Of a DNA stretch of 64,000 bases, positions 34,496-44,867 are shown piece after piece; the stretch's first letter is position 1; every line of letters begins with the position of its first letter. The DNA lies in contig NC_092810.1 of assembly GCF_040954645.1 (NCBI RefSeq), positions 14,680,377-14,744,376 of the forward strand, read 5' to 3'. Source of the stretch: Diabrotica undecimpunctata. Lineage: Eukaryota; Arthropoda; Insecta; Coleoptera; Chrysomelidae. A model generated the notes under the pieces. It had not been told where the DNA came from, made no database searches, and saw only the letters and a program-made list of their open reading frames with translations. The translations under genes were made by a program, and so were the position numbers.

Positions 34496-36009
34496 TCTTT
34501 CCCTGCATTACATATATGCAACTCTAGGTACTAATGGGTTAAAGTAAATTGGGATCCATCTTCTTTAAACAATATAATAATACCTTAATTGAAGTGATAA
34601 AAATATGAAAAACTCATATTAAGTAGCCCTATATTAAGTGAGCTAATTATTTTGAGTCATAAACTTTTGTAAACAATACTGTTATAGTCCCTTTGTATAT
34701 TATTTTTAATAATGAAATCATAGAGGTATAATAAAGTGTACCCATAATTTTATATTAAGCAGTATATTTGTTAAGAGGTCAATAATGAAATAATTTGAGC
34801 AGTTTTAAACGTTGTAATATATTTCAGCAATATTATCTGAAAAACTCTTGTGGCAAAAACTACGTAATTAAAAATATACAAAATTAAAAGATCAAAAGCC
34901 AAAGAGGGCTATTTATATTCTAATAATGAGGTAAAATCCAGTTTTCCATTTTCTTTGATGTTGTTCTCAAATCTGTTCAAAAGATAATTTTCCTTCCTTT
35001 CGTCTAACTGAGCAAAGAAACTGATGATAATGAAGTAGTAACAAAAAAACGTAGTTATCCTGACTTAGTCATTTCCGAGGATGTATTTTCCTACGATCCT
35101 TTAGAGATAACGAATGTTCTAGTATTTAGGAGTGACAATAATCTTTTGTACGTAATACAACAAAGCATTCTTTATATTTGTTTGTAGAAAATAAAATGTA
35201 GCTTTTAGACAACGCTCGCTTTTGGATTTAAACATGGATATTACAAAAGAGTAAGATTTATTAAAGGATCAAAGTTTTATAAAATCACGAAACTTTTTCC
35301 AATCTTGGTTTATTAAAAAATAAAAAGTTTTTTTATTGAAATACATATTTTGTTTTATTTTAATTAAACTATACAAATTGTCGTTATTCCATGAGCGTTT
35401 AGCAGAAACGTCATACAATTTTAAGCGTTTATTATAGGTGTAATTGGTTTAAAATGATACTTCGCCGGCGTCAGTGCCAACCTCGTATGTACATACTTTT
35501 CAGGATATGAAAAAAACTCTTTATCTTTTTTCTATTATCAAAATTAACCCTCTTATTAAATTTAGAAGTTATATTAAGAAGAATATAATAGTATTATGTA
35601 ATTTTAATTAGAAACAAAAAAATACGAGATATGTTATTTACCATCTAAGTTTAAATTAAAATAAAACGTAAGAAGAAAATGATCACACCAAGGTTTGAGT
35701 GCTTATTATTGCTACTGATAATATGGCAAATTGCCGTAAAAGACATTGTAATCACTTAAGTGAGTGTAACATTATTTATACCTCGTTTAGGCGGGGCGCC
35801 TTTTAAAGGTGTGGACTCCCTTGTCAGGCAGTGAATTGGCAAGAAGAGACGTCTGTCTGCGAAAGCAGTTTGTGTTCGTAAAGTAGAGATTAGGAAGACG
35901 AGTAGCTTGCTGATAAGCAGTAGTCAGTCAGTGTGAGTATAATTGTGTCGTTTATATTGTGGTGTGAGAAAGGTTGTTAGCCATGTCGCACTGAGGGGTA
36001 CCTTTGCGC
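34496..36009. other. No gene recognised; GC-richer patch at 35785-36005
   Basis: 34496-35780 is AT-rich without a signal. 34496-34545 carries CTCTTTCCCTGCATTAC at one end and TAATGGGTTAA at the other, reminiscent of piggyBac-type termini but too short to call. 35785-36005 is GC-richer (GGCGGGGCGCC, TCAGTCAGTGTGAG) and could be the promoter/UTR of an element adjoining the Jockey LINE. Confidence 0.35.
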
Positions 36010-36816
36010 ATTACCAGCTATACATTTAGAAACGGCTCTTTCGATTGGGCATTTTTGGTGTGCAGATTGTTAAAATCTGCGATATCTGACGCCGCTCCTA
36101 TGGTGTTAAAATACTCTTGAGGAAGTTCGTTTCCAGCCAAATTAAGAAGTTTGGCCGGGAGGAAACGAACTTTTTTTGCGGGGTGCTTGGTGAGTATGTC
36201 TCCTAGTTGGTGAAAAGATGTTTTAAGGACCTCCTTTGTTATTCTGTTGGAGCTTGTTATTGTTCGTAGTATCTCTTACCGAGAGTTCGGGTACTTCTCG
36301 CTATGATAGGTATGTTTGCCAGTTGATGTATTATTGCCGAGGATAGTTCTTAAGCATCTTTCTCAAGAAAAGCACTGTATCCAACAATAGGTTTGATGTA
36401 AGTTTTATAGAAAGATGTGACGAAGAGTCGTACCCCAAAATTTGTCTAAAAGGGCTCTCAGGAGTCTAGCCCTTATTCTTACTCTGTTTAAGGTTAGTTT
36501 TAGTTTAGTATCCCAATTGAGGTTTCTCTGAAATTGAACATCCAAGTAGTTGACTGAAGTTTGAAACGGGAGTCTGGCTCCATAGAGCTCTATCATGCCC
36601 TCATCTTCAAACCGGGAGATTACCGGATACCTGACGAGGATGGATTGTGTCTTAGTTGAGTCGATAGTGACTCTTTTATTTGTTGCACCATTTAACAATT
36701 TTATAAAGTTAGACCTGTGACCTGCTAAACTCTGAGCTGCTCCTAATCGTTTCATCGACTGTGCCTGAGGCGAGCAGTGCTGTAGGAGGTCGCTGTTATA
36801 AACTGTGTATAGGATT
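36010..36816 (-). pseudogene. Jockey-like ORF2, downstream half
   Basis: Begins ILYTVYNSDLLQHCSPQAQ at the junction. The region that should hold YADD is not readable. The thumb reads VTIDSTKTQSILVRYPVI (~36660), GARLPFQTSVNYLDVQF and RNLNWDTKLKLTLNRVRIRA, then FYKTYIKPIV (~36410), LANIPIIARSTRTLGKRYY. The INxxKT-like word and the L-x-W-x-x-x-I-x pattern are those of Jockey/R1-type RT thumbs. Confidence 0.72.
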
Positions 36817-37624
36817 TTTGTTAGATTAAACAATCTGAGATTTGCCGACGACACCGTTCTGATCGCAGAAATACTTGAATAGCTACAGACATTGGTGAAT
36901 AAGATAGCAGACTGCAGCGAAGAATATGGACTATCTTGGAACATAAAGAAAACTAAATTTATGGTAATATCGAAATCAACACAAAATGTTCAAAATTTGT
37001 ATTTACACAATGAAATTATCGATCGAGTTAGCCAATACAAATATTCAGGCACTTTTATAAATGAAGACAACGCTAGCTCAGCAGAAATCAAAATAAGAAT
37101 AGAAAAAGCCAGATCCATATTCACTAAAATGAAGAGAGTGCTTTGTGGAAGAGATTTGAGCCTTGAAATGAAACTTCGCCTGATGAGATGTTACGTACTT
37201 TCTGTGCTGTTCTACGGAATGAAGTCATGGACGTTCAAAAAAATTGATACCAAAAAATTAGAGGCACTTGAACTGTGGATGTATCGCAAAATCTTGAGAA
37301 TATCATGGACCGAGAGAGTCACAAATGTCGAGGTCTTGAGAAGAATGAATAAAGAAAAGGAAGTCATATTTACGATCAAAAAACGAAAACTGCAATACTT
37401 GGGACACATTCTAAGAGGCAAAAGATATGAACTGCTTCGAATAATTATGCAAGGGAAAATAGCAGGAAAAAGTCCATAGGAAGAAGACGAAACTCCTGGC
37501 TAAAGGATCTACGGGAATGGTATAGCTGTAGCAACAACGAATTGTTTCGGTCAGCAGTTTCGAAAATACGTATAGCCCTAATGATCGCTAATCTTCGGAA
37601 CGAAGATGGCACTTGAAGAAGAAG
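36817..37624 (+). mobile_element. Nested 5'-truncated LINE with 8-bp TSD
   Basis: Inserted in the Jockey-like LINE with TSD ATAGGATT. The insert starts in the RT at NNLRFADDTVLIAE (5' truncation at the FADD box) and continues ADCSEEYGLSWNIKKTKFMV, DRVSQYKYSGTFINED, GRDLSLEMKLRLMRCYVLSV, ELWMYRKILRISWTERVTN, LGHILRGKRYELLRIIMQGK. A one-base loss near 37472 closes the frame at 37479; the other frame continues SIGRRRNSWLKDLREWYSC and NNELFRSAVSKIRIALMI up to the normal stop. It ends in a (GAA)n tail at 37615-37624. Confidence 0.88.
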
Positions 37625-38640
37625 ATAGGATTGGTGCTTAAATTCAGCCTTGAGGTATTCCAGCTTGCGGAGTGAATAGTGTGGAAAAATTGATTCTAAC
37701 TCTTATTGTACGATTGAAGAGATATGTGTGCATTGTTTTTCAGCGGCGGAGTTTTTAGATCAGACCTGCGTTCCAGACCTGATCGAATGTCTTCTGGACA
37801 TCTAGGAATATCGCAATCGCCATTTTGCATTTGTTGTTGATTAAATGTGAAATGAAGGTTGCTGCTTCTGTCAATGCATTTGGAGAAGAGTGTTTAGCTC
37901 AAACTGATATTTTGGAATGATGTGGTTTTCGTCTAAGAATTCTTCGAATCTCTTCTTAAGAATTCTCTCGAAGACTTTACCTAGAGTGTTCAGTAGAGAA
38001 ATTATTCTATAGGATAAAGTTCTGACTAATGGATCAGTGCTGGTCTAGGGATCATGATTGTACTGGTCACTTTCCATGGAGTAGGCAAGTAACATAGTAA
38101 GAGGCATGTATTGATGATGTTGCTAAGCAGCGGGAATATACTATCTAGGAGTTTTTTGAGGTGTCTCCTGTGTATGCTTTTGGGGCCAGGCGATATGTTT
38201 TTACCGTAGTTGCACATCTGCCTGACGGTGTCCTCCAGCAGTAGAGCCATAATTGGATGTTGGTCATTATTCTCTACGAAATGCTGTGGACGGTAGTAGA
38301 TTATCTCTTCCACTCCCCTTTCGATTTCGAGTTTGAACTAGTTTTTAAAGTTTTTAATTATCTGGTGTGATAAATCTTGCATGGAGTGTAGTTTTGAAAG
38401 ATTTAGCTTTATCTAGTGGATTAGTTATAATTGTATAAATAATAACAAAATGAGAGTGGTGCCTTAATTTTTGTTTGGTTAGGAATTTGGAATTTGTTCC
38501 AAAATTTTTTGCCATCCCTATGATCCAGGCCAAAAATGACTTGTGTCCAGTGATCTTGTTTTAACTTATTAACCCCTGGCCTTATGGAAGCTGAAAGACG
38601 GTTGTATTCTGTTTTGATGTATGGCGGATGATATATGATG
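37625..38640 (-). pseudogene. Jockey-like ORF2, upstream half
   Basis: Reading in several frames: QDHWTQVIFGLDHRDGKKFW (~38540), then KAKSFKTTLHARFITPDN, then ISPGPKSIHRRHLKKLLDSI (~38190), LLLCYLPTPWKVTSTIMIPR, GKVFERILKKRFEEFLDE, YQFELKHSSPNALTEAATF, KMAIAIFLDVQKTFDQVW (palm A box), AGIPQG followed by two stops and APIL. The N-terminal endonuclease is absent. Frameshifts and stops make it non-functional. Confidence 0.75.
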
Positions 38641-38838
38641 TGCGGATTTTAGCGAGGATGCGCCGATTACTTGCTGGGACAGGCTTTAAATCCTATAGAT
38701 TGTTGCCAGAGTGAACCAATCAGAGCGAAGATTGTAACTATGGCCAATTACAATAAAGGTTACTATCTTTGATCATATAGGCCCTCCGATGGAAGATCGC
38801 TGAGCATATGTAATTAGAAACTTCATCGAAGCAGCGTT
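38641..38838. other. Intervening sequence, unassigned
   Basis: No coding signal. It separates the Jockey-like LINE from the next truncated LINE. Confidence 0.35.
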
Positions 38839-38847
38839 TCATTTAAT

Positions 38848-39333
38848 CTTCTTCTTTAAGTGCCCTCTCTGCTACGGAGTTTGGCAATCATCATTGCTAT
38901 TCGTATCTTTGAAGCTGTTGCTTCAAATAATTGGTAAGATGTGCACTGGAACCAGTTTCTTAAATTGCGCAGCCAAGATATACATCGTCTCCTGACGATT
39001 CGTATGCCCGGAATCTTTCCTTGGATAATTAACTGGAGCAATCGGTACTTTTTCCCTCTCATCACATGACCAAGATATTATAAACTTTCTTCTCTTGATG
39101 GTGATTAACAGCTCCCGTTCTTTGTTAATTCTTCGAAGAATTACACTATTTGTTACTTTGTCTGTCCAAGGTATTTTCAAAATTCTTCTGTATATCCACA
39201 TTTTGAAGGCCTCTAGTTTATCAGTATTGCTCTTGTTTAAAGTCCAAGTCTCTACTCCGTAGAGCAGTATTAAGAAGATGTAGAATCTAACCATTTATGT
39301 ATCATGTATCATGATACATCATATCATGATGTA
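38848..39333 (-). pseudogene. 5'-truncated LINE C-terminal region, (GAA)n tail, probable 9-bp TSD
   Basis: The minus strand reads FYIFLILLYGVETWTLNKSN, EAFKMWIYRRILKIPWTDKV, TNSVILRRINKERELL, then a frameshift near 39060 and MMRGKKYRLLQLIIQGKIPG, WLRNLRNWFQCTSYQLFEA, SKIRIAMMIAKLR, ending at 38856 and a tail (TCTTCTTCTTTA). The same family is at 36817-37624 and 47727-47953. TCATTTAAT occurs at 38839-38847 and 39334-39342 as a possible TSD. The 5' end (39296-39333) carries palindromic filler ATGTATCATGATACAT. Confidence 0.78.
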
Positions 39334-39342
39334 TCATTTAAT

Positions 39343-39582
39343 ACGAGGACACAATAGTTCTCACAAATAACAAGTGAAGGAATTCGGCATTTTGGTGTTA
39401 GGTTATCCATTGTTGGAAAAAAGAAAAAGTTTAAAACGGACTTTTATAAAGCTTGAAGAGAACACTTCGCCATTCAGACAGATATTGTTTGAAATACATA
39501 AATACAAGTATAATCGACTTAAAATTATTTCGCAACTAGTCAAACTGCCGCAGTGCTTCGATAGATCATCGACGGTCAGGAA
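39343..39582. other. Unassigned; weak 71-codon frame
   Basis: A plus-strand frame (39374-39589) has a basic, Lys-rich composition but no family I recognise. It could be part of the element whose repeats follow, or chance. Confidence 0.3.
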
Positions 39583-39800
39583 TAAATAAAAGCCCAAGCG
39601 GACTTAGCATTACTCCTCGAATTGGTGAAGGAGCTGAAGTAGGTTTAACGTCAATTTGCCGTTAAACTATTCGTCCGAAATAAATAAACGTCCGAAAGGA
39701 CTTACCGAGGTTAACAATACGAAGTGAGGTCTTTGCTGTTAAAGCGTTATTGTCGAAATAGGTAAAAGTCTGGAAAGGACTTAGAATACAGGAGCTTTCT
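39583..39800 (+). repeat. Degenerate ~80-95 bp tandem repeat, three units
   Basis: Three units begin GGAATAAATAAAAGCCCAAG (39583), GAAATAAATAAACGTCCG (39677) and GAAATAGGTAAAAGTCTGG (39756). Each continues with a GGACTTAS word, and the first two share a later GAAGTRGGT/GAGGT...GTTAAA block ending ATTCGTCCG or ATTGTCG. A related word, GTCTCGAAAAGGACTTC, recurs at 40094 in the putative LTR, tying the repeats to the same element. Confidence 0.6.
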
Positions 39801-40070
39801 GAGCCTAGAGTACCAACAAACCCTTTTCATTTAAGATATATACTTGAATGTAAGAAACTTCGAACTGTTAAAGTACTTTATACCAACAATAACACCCCAT
39901 TTACAGCAGAGCCCCCGGTAAACCTCTGGTTGGTGTTAATTGAAATTGTCGTAATTTCTCAAACAATAAGAAGATGGAACAGAAGAGTCTTTGTTCATCT
40001 TCTCGAGCGGCGGCTAGTAATCATCCAGTAACTCCAGATATCATGGAGGATGATCCAACCGTACGACGTA

Positions 40071-40600
40071 GCGCCCCACGTTGGGCCCCATATCGTCTCG
40101 AAAAGGACTTCTAAAATCGTCTTTCCGCCTCGTATGCTCTGCAAGAGGCTTTGTACATTTAAGATAAAATTTCAAATTGCTTTTGTCTATCTAAGGTAGG
40201 ACTGGGTATTTTTTTAAGTAGCTATTCTTTATAAAAACTAGCCAATTTCTTAAAGTACCTGAAACAACCTTTTATGGCAGAGTAAAATAATATCCGTAGA
40301 GTTCCTAACGGCCTCTCCTAGAATACCTTACACTCTAGGGGGCCTTCTATCGAGGCTCTGTTCCAGCCAACTCCCTAGACTTGGCGGCTGATCTCTCTAC
40401 TCAAAATTATACGTAAAGTCCTACCTGAGATAAACAAAAACAAAGAGGGTACTTCGCCTTTAATACGAGGCAGTAAGATGATTTTAAAGACCTTTTCTCC
40501 ATCGAGTCGACAAGATCTTGAAATTCTTCTGATTTCTAATAGAGAAAATTCGGGAAAGAGATATTTTCTTTTAAATATTTTCTTTGCCTGCGATAAAATA
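40071..40600 (-). other. Possible gypsy-type LTR with primer-binding site
   Basis: On the minus strand TGGGGCCCAACGTGGGGCGC (complement of 40071-40090) closely resembles the TGGCGCCCAACGTGGGG primer-binding site used by gypsy-like retrotransposons. The LTR would lie to the right (40091 onward) and the internal leader to the left. The LTR edge reads ATA where ACA is expected. I did not find the other LTR edge, a second LTR, or any gag/pol frame, so this is an orphan piece at best. Confidence 0.35.
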
Positions 40601-41149
40601 CGTAAATGTTATTATAATTCAAAAAAATTTGTTTAACAAAATTATATTATAAAACAGTTGTATCTACGTAAAAGCAATAAAACAAAATACTTAAGCGAGT
40701 AAAGTAAACATTAACGCTTTTGCTAACAATTTATGAAACATTAAATGCGTCTGCCATTTATCAAGATTATTATTGTTGTTGTGTAAAGGCGCTAACTTTC
40801 CTAATTTGGGAACTTCGTTAATTTATTGTATTTCCGGTGAACTTGGCGTCGTTAAATCGATTATGGCTTCTGCTTCAATTATTGTTTTAAGATATCATCG
40901 CCTCGATAATATCTGAACTCCCTTGCGATATGAAGTTTCGTATGTAGGTACAAATAGAACAAATATTTTAGCAATATTAGGTTTTAGTAGGTATCTATCT
41001 AAGATTTCGCTTTAAAAACAAGTAAAGTATGGGTTATTTTGAGAAATAATGTAACAAGTTGAAGTAACTATAGAACGGAATTTTATTTGAAAAGTGTTAA
41101 AGATAATATGTAATTTTTTATACACAACAAAAAATAAATAGTGTGTTCT
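40601..41149. other. No gene recognised
   Basis: AT-rich, unassigned. Confidence 0.35.
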
Positions 41150-41194
41150 TTTTCTTCTTCTTTTTCTTCTTCTAGAAGCTGGCGGTCTGTTTAA
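41150..41194 (-). pseudogene. LINE 3' end, tail part (split by piggyBac)
   Basis: The minus strand shows the GAAG-rich tail of a LINE, preceded by CAGACCGCCAGCTTCTAG. It is separated from its coding end (47080-47260) by the piggyBac composite inserted at TTAA 41191-41194 / 47076-47079. Confidence 0.6.
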
Positions 41195-41490
41195 CCCATT
41201 AACGCCCAGCGTACATGCACGGGTACGGTAAATATAATTTTCTGCTGACGCCATCTATGGTTGAAAATCTCAATATATGGAACACGCTTAAGCATAGTTT
41301 CATATCTCAGACGGTATAACAGATTTTTAACAGATACATAAACATCTTTATTAATAATGTTCTGTATTCATGAATTTATTTTATTGCATGCCTGAAATTT
41401 GCTTTATTTTATGATGTGTAAAAATATTGAATGACTATAATTTTATCACATATTTCCTAAAAGAACCATTTTCCTAAAAGAACCACGAAC

Positions 41491-41598
41491 CCTCGAAGAT
41501 GTCGCCAATGCCACATGAGAGTTAGATGGATGTGTGAAAAATGCAATGTAACTCTTTGCACCGAGCAGAGAGATTGTTTTAAAATATTTCACTCATAA
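41491..41598 (+). pseudogene. piggyBac C-terminal cysteine-rich domain
   Basis: An open stretch reads PRRCRQCHMRVRWMCEKC, NVTLCTEQRDC, FKIFHS and a stop. The C-x2-C...C-x2-C...C...C-F-x-x-F/Y-H arrangement is the zinc-binding cysteine-rich domain that ends piggyBac transposases and binds their terminal repeats. No catalytic domain precedes it, because of internal deletion. Confidence 0.75.
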
Positions 41599-41624
41599 TT
41601 AATTATGTCTTTTTTATGTATATA

Positions 41625-43691
41625 CAGTGTGACCCATTTAGATTGGAAACACCTCTATAAAATGTGAAGTTGTTAACCGATTTTAACCAAATTTTTTTTT
41701 AATGTTATGTAATAAAAGGTCTATTGCGGGACAAAATATAAAATATTTAGTTAAATTTTCAGGGCAGTCTACGATACTTTTTCTTAGTCGGAAATGTAGA
41801 ATCTGTATTAGCGATTTTTTTATTAAAAAAATTTCTACGCCACTGGATTTAGAGTGCCTTTAAATAGCTATGACAAAAATTTCAATAAAATATATTTATT
41901 AATAATGAAGTTATGACAACTTAAAATTTTAAAACTCATTAAGCTATGAGTCAAAAAAGAACACCATGTATCAACAGATAACCATAAAACTAATTATTTT
42001 TCAAATAATTTTAATAATAATCCACTCCTAGACAAAAAATGTTTAAAATAGCATAAAAATTTAATGCAAGTAACGCACTTATTATTAACTTTACATGCTA
42101 CAACTTAAATCTCAGTTGCCATGACAACGATATTACTGTTTGACATTATTTGTGTCATACAAATTTCAGTGCTAGCATAAATTTATGCATAATTTCTGCA
42201 ACAATATTTACTTCAAATTCTTTTAATAATATTTTGTGTCATGGCTGCAAGATTAAGTTTGAGAGAAAAAATTAAAATTATACGTCTTTTGGGAGATAGC
42301 GATAGAAGTGCCAGGGAAGTTTGTACAATATTTAATGACAGACATGTGGATCGTCCTAATATTAGCTGCGGTACGGTAAACAAAATAAATAGAATATTTA
42401 ATGAATATGGTGCAGTATCAAAACTAATTTTAAAAAATAACCCCTTACAAAGAAAAAGAGGAAATGATCAAATCAATTTAGATCATTTTAGAAATAACCC
42501 TAATGCCAGTTTAAGGAATGCCAGTTTATATTTGAATGTGCCTCGAGAGAGTATTCGGCGATGTCGTAAGGTAAATAATATTAAACCTTTCAAACCAAAA
42601 TTCTTACACATATTACAAGAAGGCGACGAAGCAAAACGTTTAGAATATTGTTTACGGGCCCAAGGGGAATATTTAAACAATATAAATTTTCTAAAAAACG
42701 TGTTGTTTACCGACGAAGCCACTTTCAAATTTAGAAATGGAGTACAAATGGAGTAGTATCATCACAGAATTGTCGCTATTGGACAGCAGATAATCCCCAT
42801 TGGCTAATAAACTGTAAAAGCCAGTATTCTTAAAAAATCAATGTCTGGTGTGGTATACTGAACGAGTTATTGGTACTTTCTTTTTTGAAGAAAACTTAAA
42901 CGCACAGAACTTTTTAGAATTTGTAAACATCGACTTGTGGGATGCTATTCATGAGTTCCCAATTAATTAACGATTAAATTTGTATATCCAGTTAGATGTG
43001 TGTTCTGTTCATTACGCCAGAACCGTGAAGCAATGGCTAAATAATGGCTAAATAGTCCGTTGATAGATTGGCCACCCAGATCTCCAGATCTTACAATTTT
43101 AGACTTATTTCTCTGGGGAGTTATCAAACAAAAAGTTTACAAAACCCGTGCAAGAGACGTAAACGAACTTCGTGCAAGAATTCGACAGGCATGTGCAGAA
43201 ATTACTCCCCAACAACTAAGAAATGTAATTAGAAATATTCATAAACGCTACGACAAATGTATCCAATTAGATGGTGGATTGGTAGAGGCAGCTATGATTT
43301 AAACTAAAATTATGTTTCCATGTTTCTGTTAATACAGAGTGTTTTTTTAACGTTAATACAGAGTGGTTTTTTCTTAGTGAGTTTTAAAATTTTAATTTGT
43401 CATAAGTTTGTTATTAATAAATACATCTTAAAAAAATTTTTGTCATAGCTATTTGAGGCCACTCTAAATCCAGTGGCGTAGAAATTTTTTGATTAAAAAA
43501 ATCGCTAATACAAATTCTCCATTTTCGACGAAGAAAAAGTATCGTAGACTGCCCTGAAAATTTAACTAAATATTTCATATTTTGTCCCGCAATAGATCTT
43601 TTATTACATGACATTAAAAAAAAATTTGGTTAAAGTCGGTTAACAACTTCAAATTTTATAGAGGTGTTTCCAATCTAAATGGGTCACACTG
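41625..43691 (+). mobile_element. Tc1/mariner-superfamily element with ~318-bp TIRs
   Basis: The ends CAGTGTGACCCATTTAGATT (41625 on) and its complement (ending at 43691) are identical, and inverted homology continues for about 318 bp each side (41625-41943 and 43373-43691) at roughly 93% by eye. TA precedes and follows (41623-41624, 43692-43693), the expected target duplication. Total length is 2067 bp with one transposase frame in the middle. TIRs this long are unusual for mariner-type elements, which mostly have 20-30 bp. Confidence 0.9.
42241..43302 (+). pseudogene. mariner-like transposase, mid-region broken
   Basis: N-terminal half, 171 codons: MAARLSLREKIKIIRLLGDS, an HTH region with REVCTIFNDRH and ISCGTVNKINRIF, a second HTH (NPNASLRNASLYLNVPRES), then NVLFTDEATFKFRNG with the first catalytic Asp. 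After frame breaks at 42740-42760: WYTERVIGTFFFEENLNAQN, YIQLDVCSVHYARTVKQWL (second Asp). A small duplication (AATGGCTAAAT, ~43031-43052) disrupts the frame, then IDWPPRSPDLTILDLFLWG (third acidic residue, Asp) and AAMI, stop. It matches the insect transposases often labelled DUF4817/Tc3-like. The catalytic residues survive but the frame does not. Confidence 0.85.
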
Positions 43692-44105
43692 TATATTAGG
43701 TAGGATCGAAAAAAACGTTTTTTCGAATTTGATAATGGCCCGGGTGGCAAAAGTTGCCATTCATAAAAGTAAGTTTTTTGCCAAAAAAATTTTTTTTTAA
43801 ATCAACCCCTTCAGGTGCCCCAACCCCCTAAAAAAAAGTTTTTTTTTTTGAAAAATTTTTCGATACGGCCCTACGTGTAAACTCTTCTTGAATGTTTAAA
43901 AAGTGTGTGTTCAAAAATTGGAGGCACTCGGAACATTTCTGGAGGTGCTCCAGTTACGTAAAGAAATATGTGTTTTTATTTATTTTGACTTTCAAATATA
44001 TTTTGGTTACTTTTCACATTATTTCGTTTTATTCAAGTTAATTAAATTTCTATAGTTAAAAATATTATAATAGTTGCTTTTGTTTCAGATACCAAACAAA
44101 GTAAA

Positions 44106-44867
44106 ATGAGCGCAAGAACACCTACCAGGAAAACCACCCTTTGTCCTATCTTTGCAACCCTTGCCGAGATGTCCCAGCTAAGACTTCCCACGAATGCGGA
44201 TATAATTCGACACTACTTGTTTGTCAGGAATAAGAAAAAAGGCATCATGGCAGGCAAAGATCCACCAGCTTCAATAATAGCAACAGAAACTGCAAACACT
44301 CTAGTGAACATCTGGAAGAAGTCATCGGTTCCAACAATTACATTTAAAAAAGTTACTGAGAAAGTAAAAAAATTGAATACTGACTATAGGACTCTACTCA
44401 AACCCTATAAGGGCAGGCAGCAATCTGAAAGCTACACAAAGAAGCTTACAGATTTAAAACTTAGCTGGGGGGAAACTCTCTTTGATATTGCTAGTTGTAA
44501 ATGTAAAGACCTCAAGGATTGCCATTGCTCCAAAGAGAAGAAGATTCCAGCACAAGAAAGGGAATTTGTAATAGATCAGCGAACTACCAGAAACCTAGTC
44601 ATAGGATCAATTGATGTAGCATCATCCAGGAAATTAGCAAAAAGAAACCAAAGAATGATGGAACGATCTCAAGAACATGAAGAACAATTTGAAAAACGCC
44701 CAAAATTAAAGTCTAGAGATACTGCATCTGAGCCAGGAGACTCTGAGAATGAGACTAGGACTGATCCTGGAAAGTTGTCTGACTCTGATCCCCAGCCCTG
44801 TTGTTCTTCCACATCTGAAAACGTTACAAATTTGAAAAATGAGGGTAAATCTCAGAGCTTTTGCTAG
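44106..44867 (+). CDS. ORF1 of unclassified transposon (253 codons)
   Basis: Uninterrupted frame with Met at 44106. Residues ~30-120 hold basic and helical segments: ADIIRHYLFVRNKKKG, then NTLVNIWKKSSVPTITFKKV. A short cysteine/histidine cluster follows at ~140-155 (CKCKDLKDCHC), which could bind a metal. Residues ~185-253 are charged and low-complexity (E, K, S, D), ending QSFC. This layout (basic region, Cys cluster, flexible tail) fits a DNA-binding N-terminal part of a transposase, but I recognise no named domain. The 3' end overlaps the ORF2 Met by 29 bases in another frame, so ORF1 and ORF2 may be two halves of one protein separated by a one-base indel. Confidence 0.75.
   Translation: MSARTPTRKTTLCPIFATLAEMSQLRLPTNADIIRHYLFVRNKKKGIMAGKDPPASIIATETANTLVNIWKKSSVPTITFKKVTEKVKKLNTDYRTLLKPYKGRQQSESYTKKLTDLKLSWGETLFDIASCKCKDLKDCHCSKEKKIPAQEREFVIDQRTTRNLVIGSIDVASSRKLAKRNQRMMERSQEHEEQFEKRPKLKSRDTASEPGDSENETRTDPGKLSDSDPQPCCSSTSENVTNLKNEGKSQSFC

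Larger units (their letters stand above)
36010..38640 (-). mobile_element. Jockey-like LINE, split by a nested LINE
   Basis: Minus-strand LINE in two parts: 38640-37625 (linker, RT entry, palm to GIPQG) and 36816-36010 (rest of RT, thumb, C-terminus). The two parts join across an 8-bp TSD, ATAGGATT, at 36809-36816 and 37625-37632, which flanks the inserted plus-strand LINE 36817-37624. Across the junction GIPQG continues via PILYTVYNSDL. No tail or TSD of the outer element was recognised. Confidence 0.8.

Noticed and set aside
34496..34545. 50-bp mini-element with piggyBac-like ends
   Set aside because: CTCTTTCCCTGC at one end and ATGGGTTAA at the other are suggestive, but the arms are not inverted repeats and only one TTAA is present.
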